From assembly GCA_024114885.1 (NCBI GenBank), contig CP099425.1, forward strand, positions 496,001 to 560,000: a DNA stretch of 64,000 nucleotides, in the 5' to 3' direction. Origin of the DNA: Septoria linicola (lineage: Eukaryota > Ascomycota > Dothideomycetes > Mycosphaerellales > Mycosphaerellaceae). Position numbers and translations under genes: made by a program. This document shows, piece after piece, positions 20,303 to 31,235 of this stretch (its first letter is position 1; each line of letters begins with the position of its first letter). Under the pieces are notes generated by a model, which ran no database searches, was not told the DNA's origin, and saw only the letters and a program-made list of their open reading frames with translations.

Positions 20303-21995
20303 TCATAAGAAAAGATTCTGCGATGTTATGAACTCCATCAGCCCTCTCATATCTGGGAGGCCCGATCGACTGATAGCCCGATCGTACAGATTGTCGAGCA
20401 TTCGTGCCACTCTGAGTGTGATTTCGTATCCGAGAGCATCTGCTAGCCGCTGCAAGGTCGCCTTGCGATGATGAAGCTCATGCTCACTGTCCAGTGTCAA
20501 GCTTAGCACCAACCGAGGCGACGTGACTGCTAAGCTCATGGGGTGTTTGCGCGAGAGCAGGTCTACCACCGCCATACCCTCTTGCTTATGATGCGTCAGG
20601 AATTCTGCATCGTTATAGCCCGACCCATAAGGGCGAAGCAACCGGCACAGTAGACTGCACGAGTGCCAGTAAGCTCTGCCCGTTCCCCTAGCATACTCGA
20701 TTGCTCCCTCGTCCGCCCCGCCACCCTCCACTTCAGGAACTTGCCAGAGCTCCAGCCATGCTGCAATATCTGCGGCCTTCTGTGAATCTGATTCGTCGAG
20801 TGAAACGCGGTGAGCGAGCCACGAAAGTCGGTACATTGTGTCTACCATGTCTGTTCCAATGATTCCAATCCACGGACGAATTCTCAGGCTTGGTATGACG
20901 CCGAAGGCTCGCAAGTCGTTCTCGTGCTGGTCCACGAGTTGTCGCACGTAATCGATGGGAAATGAGATGCTCGGTTGGTAGAGGCAATTGATGGATGTGC
21001 GGATGATGTATGCCTCGTGTAACATGCAGTCGTGGACTGACTCTGGTGGACCTTGCTTTCTGCTCTCCCGGAAGATGTGATGTGCTGCGTTGAGATGGAC
21101 GAGAGTGAGGTGGCCAGCGCGGTCCTCGTCGGGCCTGCGGACATGGGCCTGTCTATGCTGTCAGTAGAGGTATCCATTCGATCATGCTGTTGAGCGCTCA
21201 CCCCGAAGAGATGAAGTGCAAGAACCGTTGCTCGAGCCCATTCACCCAGAGCTTGACCGTCTGTGGCCGTGCCGTGCTCCCTAAGACTTTGTCGCAGCTC
21301 AAACATAGCGCTGCTGTGGTGAATGAGAGCTCTTTGTCTCCATGCTGGGGTTTCCGGCGCGGCTACTGCGAAGCTGCAAGCCGCCCAAGCATGAACATAA
21401 GCTGGGCTATAGTTCGATGGCGAAAGTCCCAGCAAGAAGAACGATTCTTTCACTTCGGCTTCACTACAAAGCGCTCGGCGTTGGGATGCCATGCAGAGTT
21501 GTGTGAGCTTGCTCAACGACAAGGCCCTGACAAGGTCAGCAGTGGTTATGACGAGATACAGTGCGTGACGCACGGCGAAATTTGCAATACTACGTCAGGC
21601 AATGGTATTGGCGATAGTGCTTCGAGATCATTCACCATTGGGCATGGTAGCGACACTGCTCGGCCAGTAGTACGTGCTCGATGCGTTAGCTCAGTAGACC
21701 ACGTCTGCACAGCGGTCTCTGCTGCTGGTTCGACAGTGTCTTGCCGTTGCCTTCGAGTCTCGGGCCATGTGCAAACGTCTCTGTTTGTGCTGTTTCTGCA
21801 ACGCAGACAGGCAGGTTTAGTCTTGTCACAGCGTTTTCGTTTTCGACGACCTGTACACGACGATTAGCGACAGCGAGCTCAGGATCTCGGTGTGCAGAGC
21901 CCACATGGGAGGCAGCCGTCGTCCGATCGGACCAGGCGGGGCTTGAGTGTGGCATTCGTTAATCCTTCGGGGCGGAGCTCGAAGCTGGCGAACAT
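20303..21995 (-). CDS. Zn2Cys6 fungal transcription factor
   Basis: Four exons on the minus strand: 21905-21995, 21574-21850, 21202-21526, 20303-21148 (introns 54, 47 and 53 bp); about 512 residues. The zinc cluster is created by splicing exons 1 and 2: DGCLPC joined to RRKRKRCDKTKPACLRC, then RNSTNRDVCTW. This is C-x2-C-x6-C-x6-C-x2-C-x8-C with all six cysteines. The C-terminal ~400 residues look like the fungal-specific regulatory domain (HAWAACSFAVAAPE, LHLFGAHVRRP, MLHEAYIIRTSINCLYQP). The exon 2/3 junction (21527-21573, donor GTGCGT) is the least certain. The factor could regulate the RiPP genes about 6 kb away, or the divergent DUF3237 gene. Confidence 0.82.
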
Positions 21996-22328
21996 GCTGT
22001 CGACGACGCAAAGTCTTGGTGTTCATTGTCCAACTATGGTGGTGACCGCGACTTAGCGTAGTTGTAGCGTCTATATAGTGCACAGAGCATTGCACATTGA
22101 AGGTTTATGAAACGCCGAGCATAGCTATGGTGAGTTCCGCCCCGACTGCAGATGCTTGAGGAGCGACTTGGTCGACTCGTTATGTCGTTGACATATGTGG
22201 AAGCACGGACCGGCAGAGATTATGTTTGCGATAGTTATCACGCCCATATGTCGTTCCGTGCGGCTCCACCTTGGTGGCCAGGATTCATTTCTAGATCCTC
22301 GAAGACACAACAATCTCACTGTCACACG
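21996..22328. promoter_or_regulatory. Divergent promoter of the Zn2Cys6 factor and the DUF3237 gene
   Basis: 333 bases between divergent starts at 21995 (-) and 22329 (+). A TATA-like TATATAG lies near 22072-22078. Zn2Cys6 half-sites (CGG/CCG) occur, but no clear palindrome could be assigned. Confidence 0.35.
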
Positions 22329-22954
22329 ATGGCACCGCCAGATGATAGAGCTGCGCCTGGTCATGACTTCCTGCCACTTCCATTCCGGATGAAAGCACCA
22401 TATCTGGACTTCGTCTACCGGCTCAGCTGCGAGATGGCGTCTGACAACTATGCAGTCGGCGCACCTTTCGGCGGCGCGCATAGCAGAATGATTATGCCAA
22501 TCTCAGGAGGCACCGTAAGAGGTCCACACATCTCTGCTGAGATTCAGAAGATGGGCGGACCCGATTGGGGAACTGCTGTGACTGGCACAGGTGTAAGTTT
22601 TGCGATCAAGAACAGTCAGGCCCTCCAGCGTGACTGAGTGTGTGTCAGTTCATGCGTCTCGATGCTCGATATACTTTGAAGACGGATGAAGGACACTTCA
22701 TTGACGTCCGCTCGAAAGGCATATTTGTCCCACAAAAGGACGGCTTTCTGTCGAAGGGCATTCCAGAGCAGATGACGCAAGAAGACGTCGAGTGGTTCAC
22801 CCGACTGCAGTTCACTGCAGGCCCGGGGCCTTACAACTGGCTGAACAACGTCATGGCAATTGGCGTATTGTCAATGCACGAACGCAAGATCGTCATCGAT
22901 GCTTACAGAGTGACGAACTTCCCAGGCTCGCCAGCGAGGGATCTGAAATTGTAG
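22329..22954 (+). CDS. DUF3237 family protein
   Basis: Exons 22329-22592 and 22649-22954. The 56-bp intron starts GTAAGT and ends CAG (phase 0); 189 residues. The blocks ISGGTVRGPHISAEIQKMGG, DARYTLKTDEGHFIDVRSKG and FTAGPGPYNWLNNVMAIGV match the small beta-barrel DUF3237 family (PF11578). The function of the family is not established; members often neighbour secondary-metabolite or catabolic genes. The frame is open upstream of 22329, but MAPPDDRAAP starts where the sequence becomes protein-like. It converges with the amidase gene (51 bp between stops). Confidence 0.86.
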
Positions 22955-23005
22955 ACTCGGCAAAGACAGACCCGTCATTCTACATTCTCCGTTGCCGTGT
23001 GCATG

Positions 23006-24718
23006 CTAATCGCGCAGAATTTTGTCAATGATGGCGGCCACGCTGAGCAGTTGCTCGTCTTCCTGCCTCATACCCACCACTTGTATACAAAGTGGAGCAC
23101 GAGCAAAGTCTTCTGGTCCCGTATCTGTGCAGCAGTCAGTAGCAGTATCACGTTACGTTCAGATGCCATGTTTTACCTACAGAGACTGTAGTTGTTTTGA
23201 TCATGCTTGCCATACTTTGCGTTCTCAAGCTCATCGGCTCCATCGCTTGGCCTTATCATTCCAGTGGGAAGAATCATGGCTGGGTAACCGACAAAGTTCC
23301 AGAGTGCTGTATACGTGACCGGACCCCACTCATCCAGCGGTGTGGCAGTTGTTGACGCGCCTGGCAACAAGAACGCATCGAGCTCGTTGTCGAGCCAGAT
23401 TTTTTGATAGGTACGTTGAATATGTGCTCTGAAAGTAGCCATTTCTCGGTATTCCTCGAGACTGGCGTGCGGAATGCCGGCGAGGTTGACTCTTTTTACG
23501 GATTCGACAAGTGGCTCACCGGTCCGCTCCAATAGGTCCTGTACGTATCTACAACCATCGAGCGCATACAGTCGGAACGTTGTTTCCAGTGCTTTTGGTA
23601 TCTCGGGTAGTCTCAAGTGCACAATCTCAACACCGGCCCGCTCAAGCTTAGATGCAGACTCGAGTATTGTTCGACGTACTGGAGGCCACGGCGTGAAAAG
23701 CCCGTCGTCGGGGATCAAGCCCACACGAAGTCGTTTCGTTGGAATGATGTTCCGCCATGGGACATGCAAACATGTCGAATCGTACTTCCACGGCTGCGCT
23801 TCGATGATCGTCTTCATGAAGATTTCGCAAGCCCTGAGCGAAGTCGCCATTGGCCCTACTACAGGTTGGATCCCTGGTAGGCCTGCCGGCGCAGGTGAAC
23901 GTTGGCCTCCATATGGTAACAGACTTGCACTTGGCCTGAAGCCATAGATGCCATTGCACACACTGGGTATCCTTATACTGCCTGCAATGTCTGTGCCGAC
24001 TCCGAGTATACTGCCTCGCATCGCGATGAGGGCGCCCTCACCGCCACTACTGCCACCCGCAGTGAGGCTGGCATTCGCCGGGTTCAGTGTTCGTCCGAAC
24101 AGATTATTGTCAGTATCTGCCGTCATCATGGTTTGGGGAACATTGGTCTTGCAAAATAATACTGCACCAAGATCCAGCAGGAGCTGCGGTAGTGCAGAGT
24201 ACTCACTATCAGGCGCATTGGCCCAGCACATGATACCTGTGGTAGAATCATACCCTGGAACACGGAAACAGTCCTTGAGGGATACCGGTAATCCATGCAG
24301 GGGCCTCAAAGGCACATCGGAGTCTGCAGCCTGTTCTATGTCTAGTGTTTTCGCTCTGTCAATTGCTTCCTCGAACAATATCTCCGTCAAGCAGTTTGAC
24401 TGCTCCTGTCAGCACCATCTGTCCAAGACAGCAGGCACGTACCGCTTGTTGCGCGATCGCTGCACGCTTGCAGAACGCGCGCACAGTCTCTTCACTGGTG
24501 TACATTCGGTTTCGTATCTTTTGCAGGATGTCCACGGCGTCAGTCTCGCCTGTGATCTCGATCTCTCGAGCTGTCAAAATGCCGCAGGTGTTCGGAACAT
24601 CGAGTACATGCTCGCCGGGTTTGAAACCTTTAGGCAGTCTCCACTGCTTGGGTATTCTGTCCTCGCGCTGCTCTTTCTTCTGGTCCGCAATGGCGGCGTA
24701 GCTAGGCTTGATAGCCAT
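23006..24718 (-). CDS. Amidase-signature enzyme
   Basis: Exons 24443-24718, 23181-24399, 23006-23124 (introns 43 and 56 bp); 537 residues, normal for fungal amidases. The catalytic Lys lies in GLPVSLKDCF; the signature is GGSSGGEGALIAMRGS, with GTDIAGSIRIPSVCNG carrying the nucleophilic Ser. The third exon restores the family C-terminus: NNYSLYTGPEDFARAPLCIQ, then VVGMRQEDEQLL. Without that splice the protein would stop early at 23173. It hydrolyses a carboxamide; the substrate is unknown. No signal peptide, so cytosolic. An amidase beside a RiPP cluster could act on peptide products, but this is speculation. Confidence 0.93.
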
Positions 24719-27361
24719 GCTGGCAGGATTTCGGGCTGGTCAAGGGAGCTACAAGACAAGTTTGAGGGAACCTACTCTGTGGGTACGAATGGCCTCAACA
24801 TAGCTGCGTTCGATGTGGTCGCACGTCGTTCTTCGTACCCAGTAGCCAAGCGCAAAACCTAGTCGCAACATCCTACTAAACGAGATAGGGCGGAGGACCA
24901 ACAACGGCAGTTGTGGTCGTTTTCGACGCCGGACCACATTGCATGGGTATGAGTAATCTCCTCACTTTCCATGATCGAATGATCAGTGATCTCGAGAGGA
25001 GTAACGGAAGCGGGAGTTTTTCGTCAATTGGTGGATGTTAGAGCGATGGTTGTCAGTGTTTTTCTTGCAGACTTGCACCTCTGTGATATCTGTCCCTCAA
25101 GAGACAAAGATGAAGCGTATAACGTTATATACGCTGAGTCATTGTAAGATGCGCTGCGTAAGCTCCTCTGGGGTCACGGTCCCAGCTTAGCTGATCATGG
25201 CAGGAAGCATGGCCAGACTGCTCATCAGTTCTGCGAATCGTGTATGGCAAATGACGTTGTCAGCGCTGAGCATAGACGCAGGTCTTGAGTACATGCAATT
25301 GCCGCAAAGCCGATTGCCTCTGGTTTGGAGCACCGCATACAAGGCTATATCCAGAGGACGAAGAGCCCGCCTAAATCCCAAACTTTCCCGCTCTTCCAAG
25401 ACTGCAAAACCTTCCAGAGCCTACCAACGATCTTAGTGCGCGCCTTTGATGGGCTTCCCGCTGCAGCGGATTTTGCCTGGGTAGTAGGAGGGGTCAGGCT
25501 CTCGATGCGAAGGCCCCCGAAGCGACTGGCCCCCGAAGCGACTGGCGTTGTGCACAACCGCCGAGGCATATTTCTCGCATGGCCACGAGACGACACGAGT
25601 TGCAAGGTTACTTGTTTTAGGGCAATGGGGGCATCAGGAGATGACAGCCGACGGCTGACATAGCAAAGGATCGCTCAGGCACATTTAAGTTAGCAGTCCG
25701 ATCAGCCTGATATCCCTGCGGGAACGATGAGCGAGGCCAATAAGCGGTTGTCCCAAAAGGGTAGTTAAGGCTGAGAACTCCATCACTTGTTCCACGAGAA
25801 TGCCAGGGCGCGGCATTAACCACTTTGGCTATCGTATCTCACATATCACAACTGTCATCCATTAACCTCGACATCCTTGTCGCTGGAATCGGCACTGTTA
25901 TATCACACATCTACCGAGGGGCAGTATGGCAGTGTGCTCGCAGAAGCGTGGCTGTGGCGGATGGCAGAACCTGATCCCGGAGAGTGAGGTGATGTGGTAA
26001 TTGATCTTGTGCTCCCAGTCCTGGACGATACTCGGCGCACTGGACTGAAGGTTGGCAAATCAGCGCATAATTCTTGCCAATTCGCCCCTTGACGTTCCCG
26101 ACTACGAAACATTTTGGGCACAATCTACCTTATCGAAGGACCGCACGACTCGCTCTGCATAACGCACGCCAACATCTTACTACTGCAGCCTTCGGACGAG
26201 GTCAAGGATCCACTGGTAGATTGTCTTTGCCAAAATTCGAGAGGGCGGTGCTCACGCTTGTAAAGCGGTGGTCAACATCGCGCAAAGCAACCATCTATGT
26301 TTGCTTGTGTAATAAGCGGCACGAAGCTACGTGTGATCATGGGCTGATGGCTCTGCAGCCTTGAAAGCTCGCTGTTGGACGCACTCACGAGCTGCTCATC
26401 ATCGTCCGAGGTGTTAACAATACTGAAACAACAATCCCAATGCAAGAATACTGGATTTCGCTTTCGTTGGGAGTTGGAAATACGTTTCTGGTCATTTTTT
26501 TGAACAGCAAGCGGATCAATTTCGAAAAAGCCACCCGCTAATTTGCAATGGAGCTCGGTCGTCGTGCGGTCTACGTTTGGACACTTCTCCTTGTTCTCGT
26601 TTCGGAAGTATGTCTATCGGCATCAGATTATTGAAATACTGGTCGCAGTCAGCATATCTGGAATGTATACTTATCCGCGGAAAAGGTAAAAGAGACCCAG
26701 CGAACGTCCCTGGTCTTGCATTTGACAGCTTGGTGGTTGGTTGTGTGCTGAATACATAGCAGTGGATCAGGGATGGTGCTGGACTACCGTGGACTGCTAT
26801 GCCAACACTGAAGGCTGGCCTACCGCGGACTCTGGCTCCTGATGAGCACTTGCGTATGCCGTGAAGAATAACAACAACAGCGCTGAGCTCACGAGGAAGC
26901 TCAGCTCGCTTCCAAGAGCAGGAGAAGTATTGGAAACAGATACTCAGCGAGTAAAGATAAGCCCATGGAGAACATGACCAGAGGCCTTGGAACAAATCTG
27001 CAACGATGGACACGTCTTCCCAGGGACGCTATCATACCTCCTGTGTCCTGGCATCAATGACGGCTAATATGTCTCGTGGCTGCCTATCATAGGGATGACT
27101 GTTGCAAGAGTCGTCACGCCGCTCGCAAACCTGTTCTCACACCGCGAGATCGGTCTTATCTGGATCGCGACAATGATACGTAGTTCCGTTGGCGTACTTC
27201 CTAAGTTCGCTGAACGATGAAGTCTTCTTCTGCCTCAGCAAGCGCAACAAGGGCTGCTTCCAGTGCCATACTCATGCCCTGCCGACTAGTTTGCTACGAC
27301 TTTGCTTCCGCGTAGGGCCACGATGAAGTTAACTAGCTGTGTGCGAAGCACCAGGAGGTGG
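24719..27361. other. Long intergenic stretch, no gene recognised
   Basis: About 2.6 kb. It includes a 16-bp tandem duplication (25512-25543) and a near-palindrome around 25114-25135 (AGCGTATAACGTTATATACG...). Frames of up to 165 codons (26516-27013, minus) lack motifs. At 26860-27220 on the plus strand, a weakly protein-like stretch broken by stops could be an old gene remnant; no family was recognised. Confidence 0.5.
25512..25543. repeat. 16-bp tandem duplication
   Basis: GGCCCCCGAAGCGACT occurs twice in direct succession at 25512-25527 and 25528-25543. Confidence 0.9.
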
Positions 27362-28924
27362 CTATTTTTCGCCAGGTGGGGACTGTGGTGGCCATGCCTC
27401 ATAGTCGAGTTCGAGCAAGTCAGCATGATCAGCGGGCTTCCTCCACTCTTCTGGTATGCATGCCATGAGCTCAACATCGCTGGCATCGCATTCATCACCA
27501 TTGTACAACTGCTCGAAATAGCAACGAGGTGCATTCATGCCGATCTCATGCTGCACCCAAGTGCTCGAAGTGCGCATTTCGTCTTCGCCGCGCAACTGCC
27601 AGTCATTGATGCCTGCAATCTCTGTCTTGCCAACCACAACGACTCTCTGTTCAAGCACTTGGCGGTAGTGCGTGTTTTCGCACCTCGATGCTGCGTTCAA
27701 TACCGCGTGATCTGGTATGAATTGAGCGACAAGCTTATCGAACAGTGTCTGGTAACCTGCCACCACGCATGCACGAATGATTTGAGGGAGCATGTTTGGT
27801 CTAAGCTGCGCTAGACTCTCGTACGTTGAAGGTGCCGCAAATGTTGGCCACCAGATCAGATAGGGCTCACAGAAGTTGGTAGATGTGAACGCTCGCCATA
27901 GAACATTGTTCATGACGAACCTTGCCTCGATGGCCATGGAAATTTTTCGAGTGACCGGAAAGCTCTGCTCCGGGTGCATCTCTTGCTTTGACCACCATAC
28001 CGCAAACATCGTATTATTGTAGATCCACGGACACAGCACTGCGCTTCGCCATCAAGCATCTTTGGTCGGCGCAATCGTACAAAGCGATCAATGTCTCCAT
28101 AGTACGCAGCCATGCAAATTAGGAGATCCTTGTCGACCGTTGGCAGATCTTGGGGTAGCGGCTCTGTCAACAGTTCGACAAGATCGCTCTTTGATGCACG
28201 GCGCGATGAGGTGGGTGGCTGAATGATATTGTCGATGCCAATGTTCATGTCTTCTGTGATGTTGAAAGTGCTCTTGTTGAAGCCATACAAGTTGAACGCT
28301 TTTTTGTCAAGTCCGCCGAATCTCTGCTTGACATCCAGAAGCCAATAGACTGCTGTGTATCCGTTTAGTCGGGCTGGAGACTACCTGGGTCTATGGAGCG
28401 GGTATAGTCGTTCATGACAGAATATCTTGTGGGCTGCGACATGATCTGCTCGAAGATCTCGTAGCTTCCGCTCTTACGAGCCTCCTCGGCAACATGGATT
28501 TCTGGCACCACGATCAATTCCTGTATAACGTCGTGTAGCCACCGACCGCGCACGTCCTAGCTACCCGGTACGCCATCTCAGGACATTGCTTCACAAGCTG
28601 TCGGCAAGTGTCTTCTGATGGAATTTGCGGGTGCCAGATACAGTATGGTCGATGCTCTGGAACTCGAAGATCAGGTAGCGAGTTGCTCATGATGGTCCGC
28701 GCGTTGAGTGCACGAGTGAGTTCCGGTAACACATCACGGAGCTCCTCGCCAAAGCCCGGATTGTAGCGTATGCCTCGTACGGTGCAGAGACCATGAACGG
28801 GCTGAACGAGTGCGTTTGGGACCGCTTCGCCATTGATAGCGGCGACGCAGGCGGGCCTGCTGTATTTCGCGTTGCTGTACTTGCCTAGATTGAGGTTGCC
28901 GATGCGCTCTGTAAAGTCGTCCAT
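27362..28924 (-). pseudogene. Ankyrin-like helical-repeat protein with three frameshifts
   Basis: Coding similarity runs from MDDFTERIGNLNLG at 28924 to the stop at 27362 but changes frame three times without usable introns: near 28520 (after GGYTTLYR), near 28381 (after SIDPG) and near 28042 (after KMLDGEA). Each is consistent with loss of one base. Past each break the new frame is immediately protein-like (ELIVVPEIHVAEEARKSG; ARLNGYTAVYWLLDVKQRF; AVLCPWIYNNTMFAVWW). Two internal repeats are recognisable: RTCAVGGYTTLYR and RACVVAGYQTLFDKL, each followed by a similar helix. GYTAVYWLL is ankyrin-like. No known full-length family is recognised. Sequencing error is possible, but three independent breaks favour a pseudogene. 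Confidence 0.7.
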
Positions 28925-29389
28925 TGCTGCTGCTGCTTCAGTGGTGTGAGTCGCTACGGCGCACTACAATTTCGTGCGGATAAGAGCGGTCTGAAAAAAA
29001 GGGAATGCTAGCACCCACAGTTCGAAATACAAGTAGTGAAGCAAACAGTAAACAACTTTAGTTCTAGTGAAGAGTGAGACGCGTCTGACACTAATGCAAT
29101 CGTGCATGCTGATGCGCGGCATGCATCGTTCTTGCGCTCGTGGTACTCAAAGCTGGGTGGGGCACGAGATGGGAGTGCTTGACCTCGATAGCATATAGAA
29201 CTGGTGTCGCGAGGTGAAGAAAGAAGGTTATGTACCACCAGAATGTGTGCCACCATAGGGTAATGTGGAGCGCGCCAAGCCGGATAAACACTGACTAAGC
29301 GGCACGACTTGCCGACATCATTCTTCACCCGTCGCGTTTTCCCAGTATTGCTTGCTGCACGACGCGCCTTCCAGGCGCAACTAGCCAGC
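28925..29389. other. Intergenic, divergent promoter region
   Basis: About 465 bases between the pseudogene start and the MYST gene start. The frame of the MYST gene is open back to about 29309 without an ATG, so an upstream coding exon cannot be excluded. Confidence 0.45.
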
Positions 29390-30457
29390 ATGGCTGTGTC
29401 TACCATGCCGACAGCCTCGATCGGTATACAGTCGCCCCATCGGCCAGTAACAAGAACGCCGATGGCACCAAATGTGAAGAACATTGTGCTGGGCGAACGC
29501 CACATCAAGCCAGAGTATCCGTCCTTCTATTCAGAAGACCTGGTAGGCGGCAAAAAGCCAGACTGGCTGTATGTGTGCCAGTGGTGCTTCAAATATACCA
29601 ACGAGCTCTTGAAATTCAGCGCCCATTGTGTAGGTCAACTTGCATCTGTAAAGCCATGAGACGAGCTGATGACGGTCAGAAAGTATGTCCCATGAAGACT
29701 GAGGCTCCTCACGGTGAAGTTGTCTACGAGAAGGACAATTACTCGATTCACAGACTGGATGGCGAGGAGCACAAGGTAATCTTTCGCTTTTCGTGCTCGC
29801 CCGTTTATACTGCTAATGGATGCCATTTAGCTCTACTCGCAGAATCTGTCTCTATTCGCGAAGCTGTTCTTAGAAACGAAGTCAGTCTTCTTCGACGCCA
29901 CCACTTTCCTCTTTTATACACTGGTGATACACGATCCTGCAAACAAAGCAAGTCCGAATGGTCAGGTTGTCGGGTTCTTCTCCAAAGAGAAGATGTCTTG
30001 GGACAACAACAATCTAGCCTGTATTGTCGTCTTCCCACCTTGGCAGAAGCGAGGCCTGGGTCAAGTTCTGATAGCAGCTTCTTATGTCCTTGGGCGACGT
30101 GAAAACCGCTTCGGGGGCCCAGAACGACCTCTTTCCGCCGATGGCAGCAAGAGCTATATCAAGTACTGGACTGGCGCAGTTACCAGAGAAATCCTCACTG
30201 GGGGCCACGGCAAGAAAGTAGTGAGTGTCAAGGAGCTGGCAGAGCAGACTTGGATCATGCCCGAAGATGTTGTGGTTGCACTGAAAGAGATGGATGTGTT
30301 TGAAACGCGCAAGACAGCAAGCGGAAATATCGTGGTGTCGAAAACGAAGGTCAGAGCGTGGGCCAAGAAGCACAGGGTTGGAATGGAAAACATTGTGGAT
30401 GTCGATGCTTTCGTGGAGGACAGCGAAAGCGAGGACGATGAGACGAGCGATGAGTAG
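29390..30457 (+). CDS. MYST-family histone acetyltransferase (Sas2/KAT8-like)
   Basis: Exons 29390-29629, 29680-29775, 29831-30457 (introns 50 and 55 bp); 320 residues. The MYST zinc finger is CQWC ... HCKVC. KLYSQNLSLFAKLFLETKSV and FLFYTLVIHD follow, then the acetyl-CoA loop QKRGLG in CIVVFPPWQKRGLGQVLIAA. The catalytic glutamate is in GGPERPLSADG. A helix-turn-helix-like end and an acidic tail (EDSESEDDETSDE) complete it. No chromodomain precedes the finger, so it resembles the short Sas2 type rather than Esa1. It would acetylate histone tails (Sas2: H4 K16), affecting silencing. An unseen 5' exon is possible because the frame is open upstream. Confidence 0.92.
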
Positions 30458-31235
30458 GGTGCTGTTTACAGAGCCAGCATGTTGGCGAGGAGACTTGTCC
30501 GCGGGACTGGAGAAGCGCTTGACAAGGATCTGAATGCTGATACGTTGTCAGGATGAACACGACAGATGCATAGCATTCCTTGCGATGGGCAGTAGATGCC
30601 ACCGGCATGTACTCAGCAGTGCCGATACACTCATGGCCATGTGGCAATGATTTCGGACCATGAACTCATTGCCCACAGATCTGGCTCGGCGCGTCGAAGT
30701 TCTTGCTACCGGAAGCTGTCCTCAGCCGTGGACACTGACAAACACCGGCAGCAATAGCTCCGGTCGAGATTCCCGCGCTCATGCAACGGAATGTCTTGCC
30801 ACCGGCCTCCAAGGCAGCTGAGCGCGGCTCGGTATGTGCCGTGTCTATGCAGACTTGCATTAGCTCAGCCTCGTTGTCGAAGGGGACGACTTGATCGTGC
30901 TACGCTTGAGCTGGCGAGTGATTCCTGAAGTCGAGAGAAGTCACTTCCATTTTCTCGCAACGTGCTCAAGCAACAGGCGAGACTCGTCTGCGCAAAATTC
31001 GCAGGGAACCATGGCCAAGGCGATCGAAACGAACAGTATATACTTTTGTGGCTTTAGTCTTTCTTGGCACAGCAATGTATCTCTATCGTGGTACCACCTG
31101 CATGAGCTCTCGCTCTGAGGTGTGTACGCCACTTGAGTGGGGTGAGGTGGTGCTGTGGGAGGCATATACACAACCGGTGCCGTCGCGACATCCTTGTTGT
31201 GCATCCGCCCGAGACACTGTCCTCCGAGACCGATC
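30458..31235. other. Intergenic, no gene recognised
   Basis: About 780 bases between two plus-strand loci. Only short motif-free frames on both strands. Confidence 0.5.

Noticed and set aside
23173..23180. Early stop of the amidase at 23173
   Set aside because: A GTAGGT donor at 23180 and acceptor at 23125 add the family C-terminus ending at 23006.
26516..27013. 165-codon minus-strand open frame
   Set aside because: No motif, unusual residue mix (many Ser/Cys/Trp), no leader; treated as chance.
28365..28553. Separate small gene inside the helical-repeat locus
   Set aside because: Its translation continues the neighbouring frame exactly at a frameshift, so it is part of the pseudogene.
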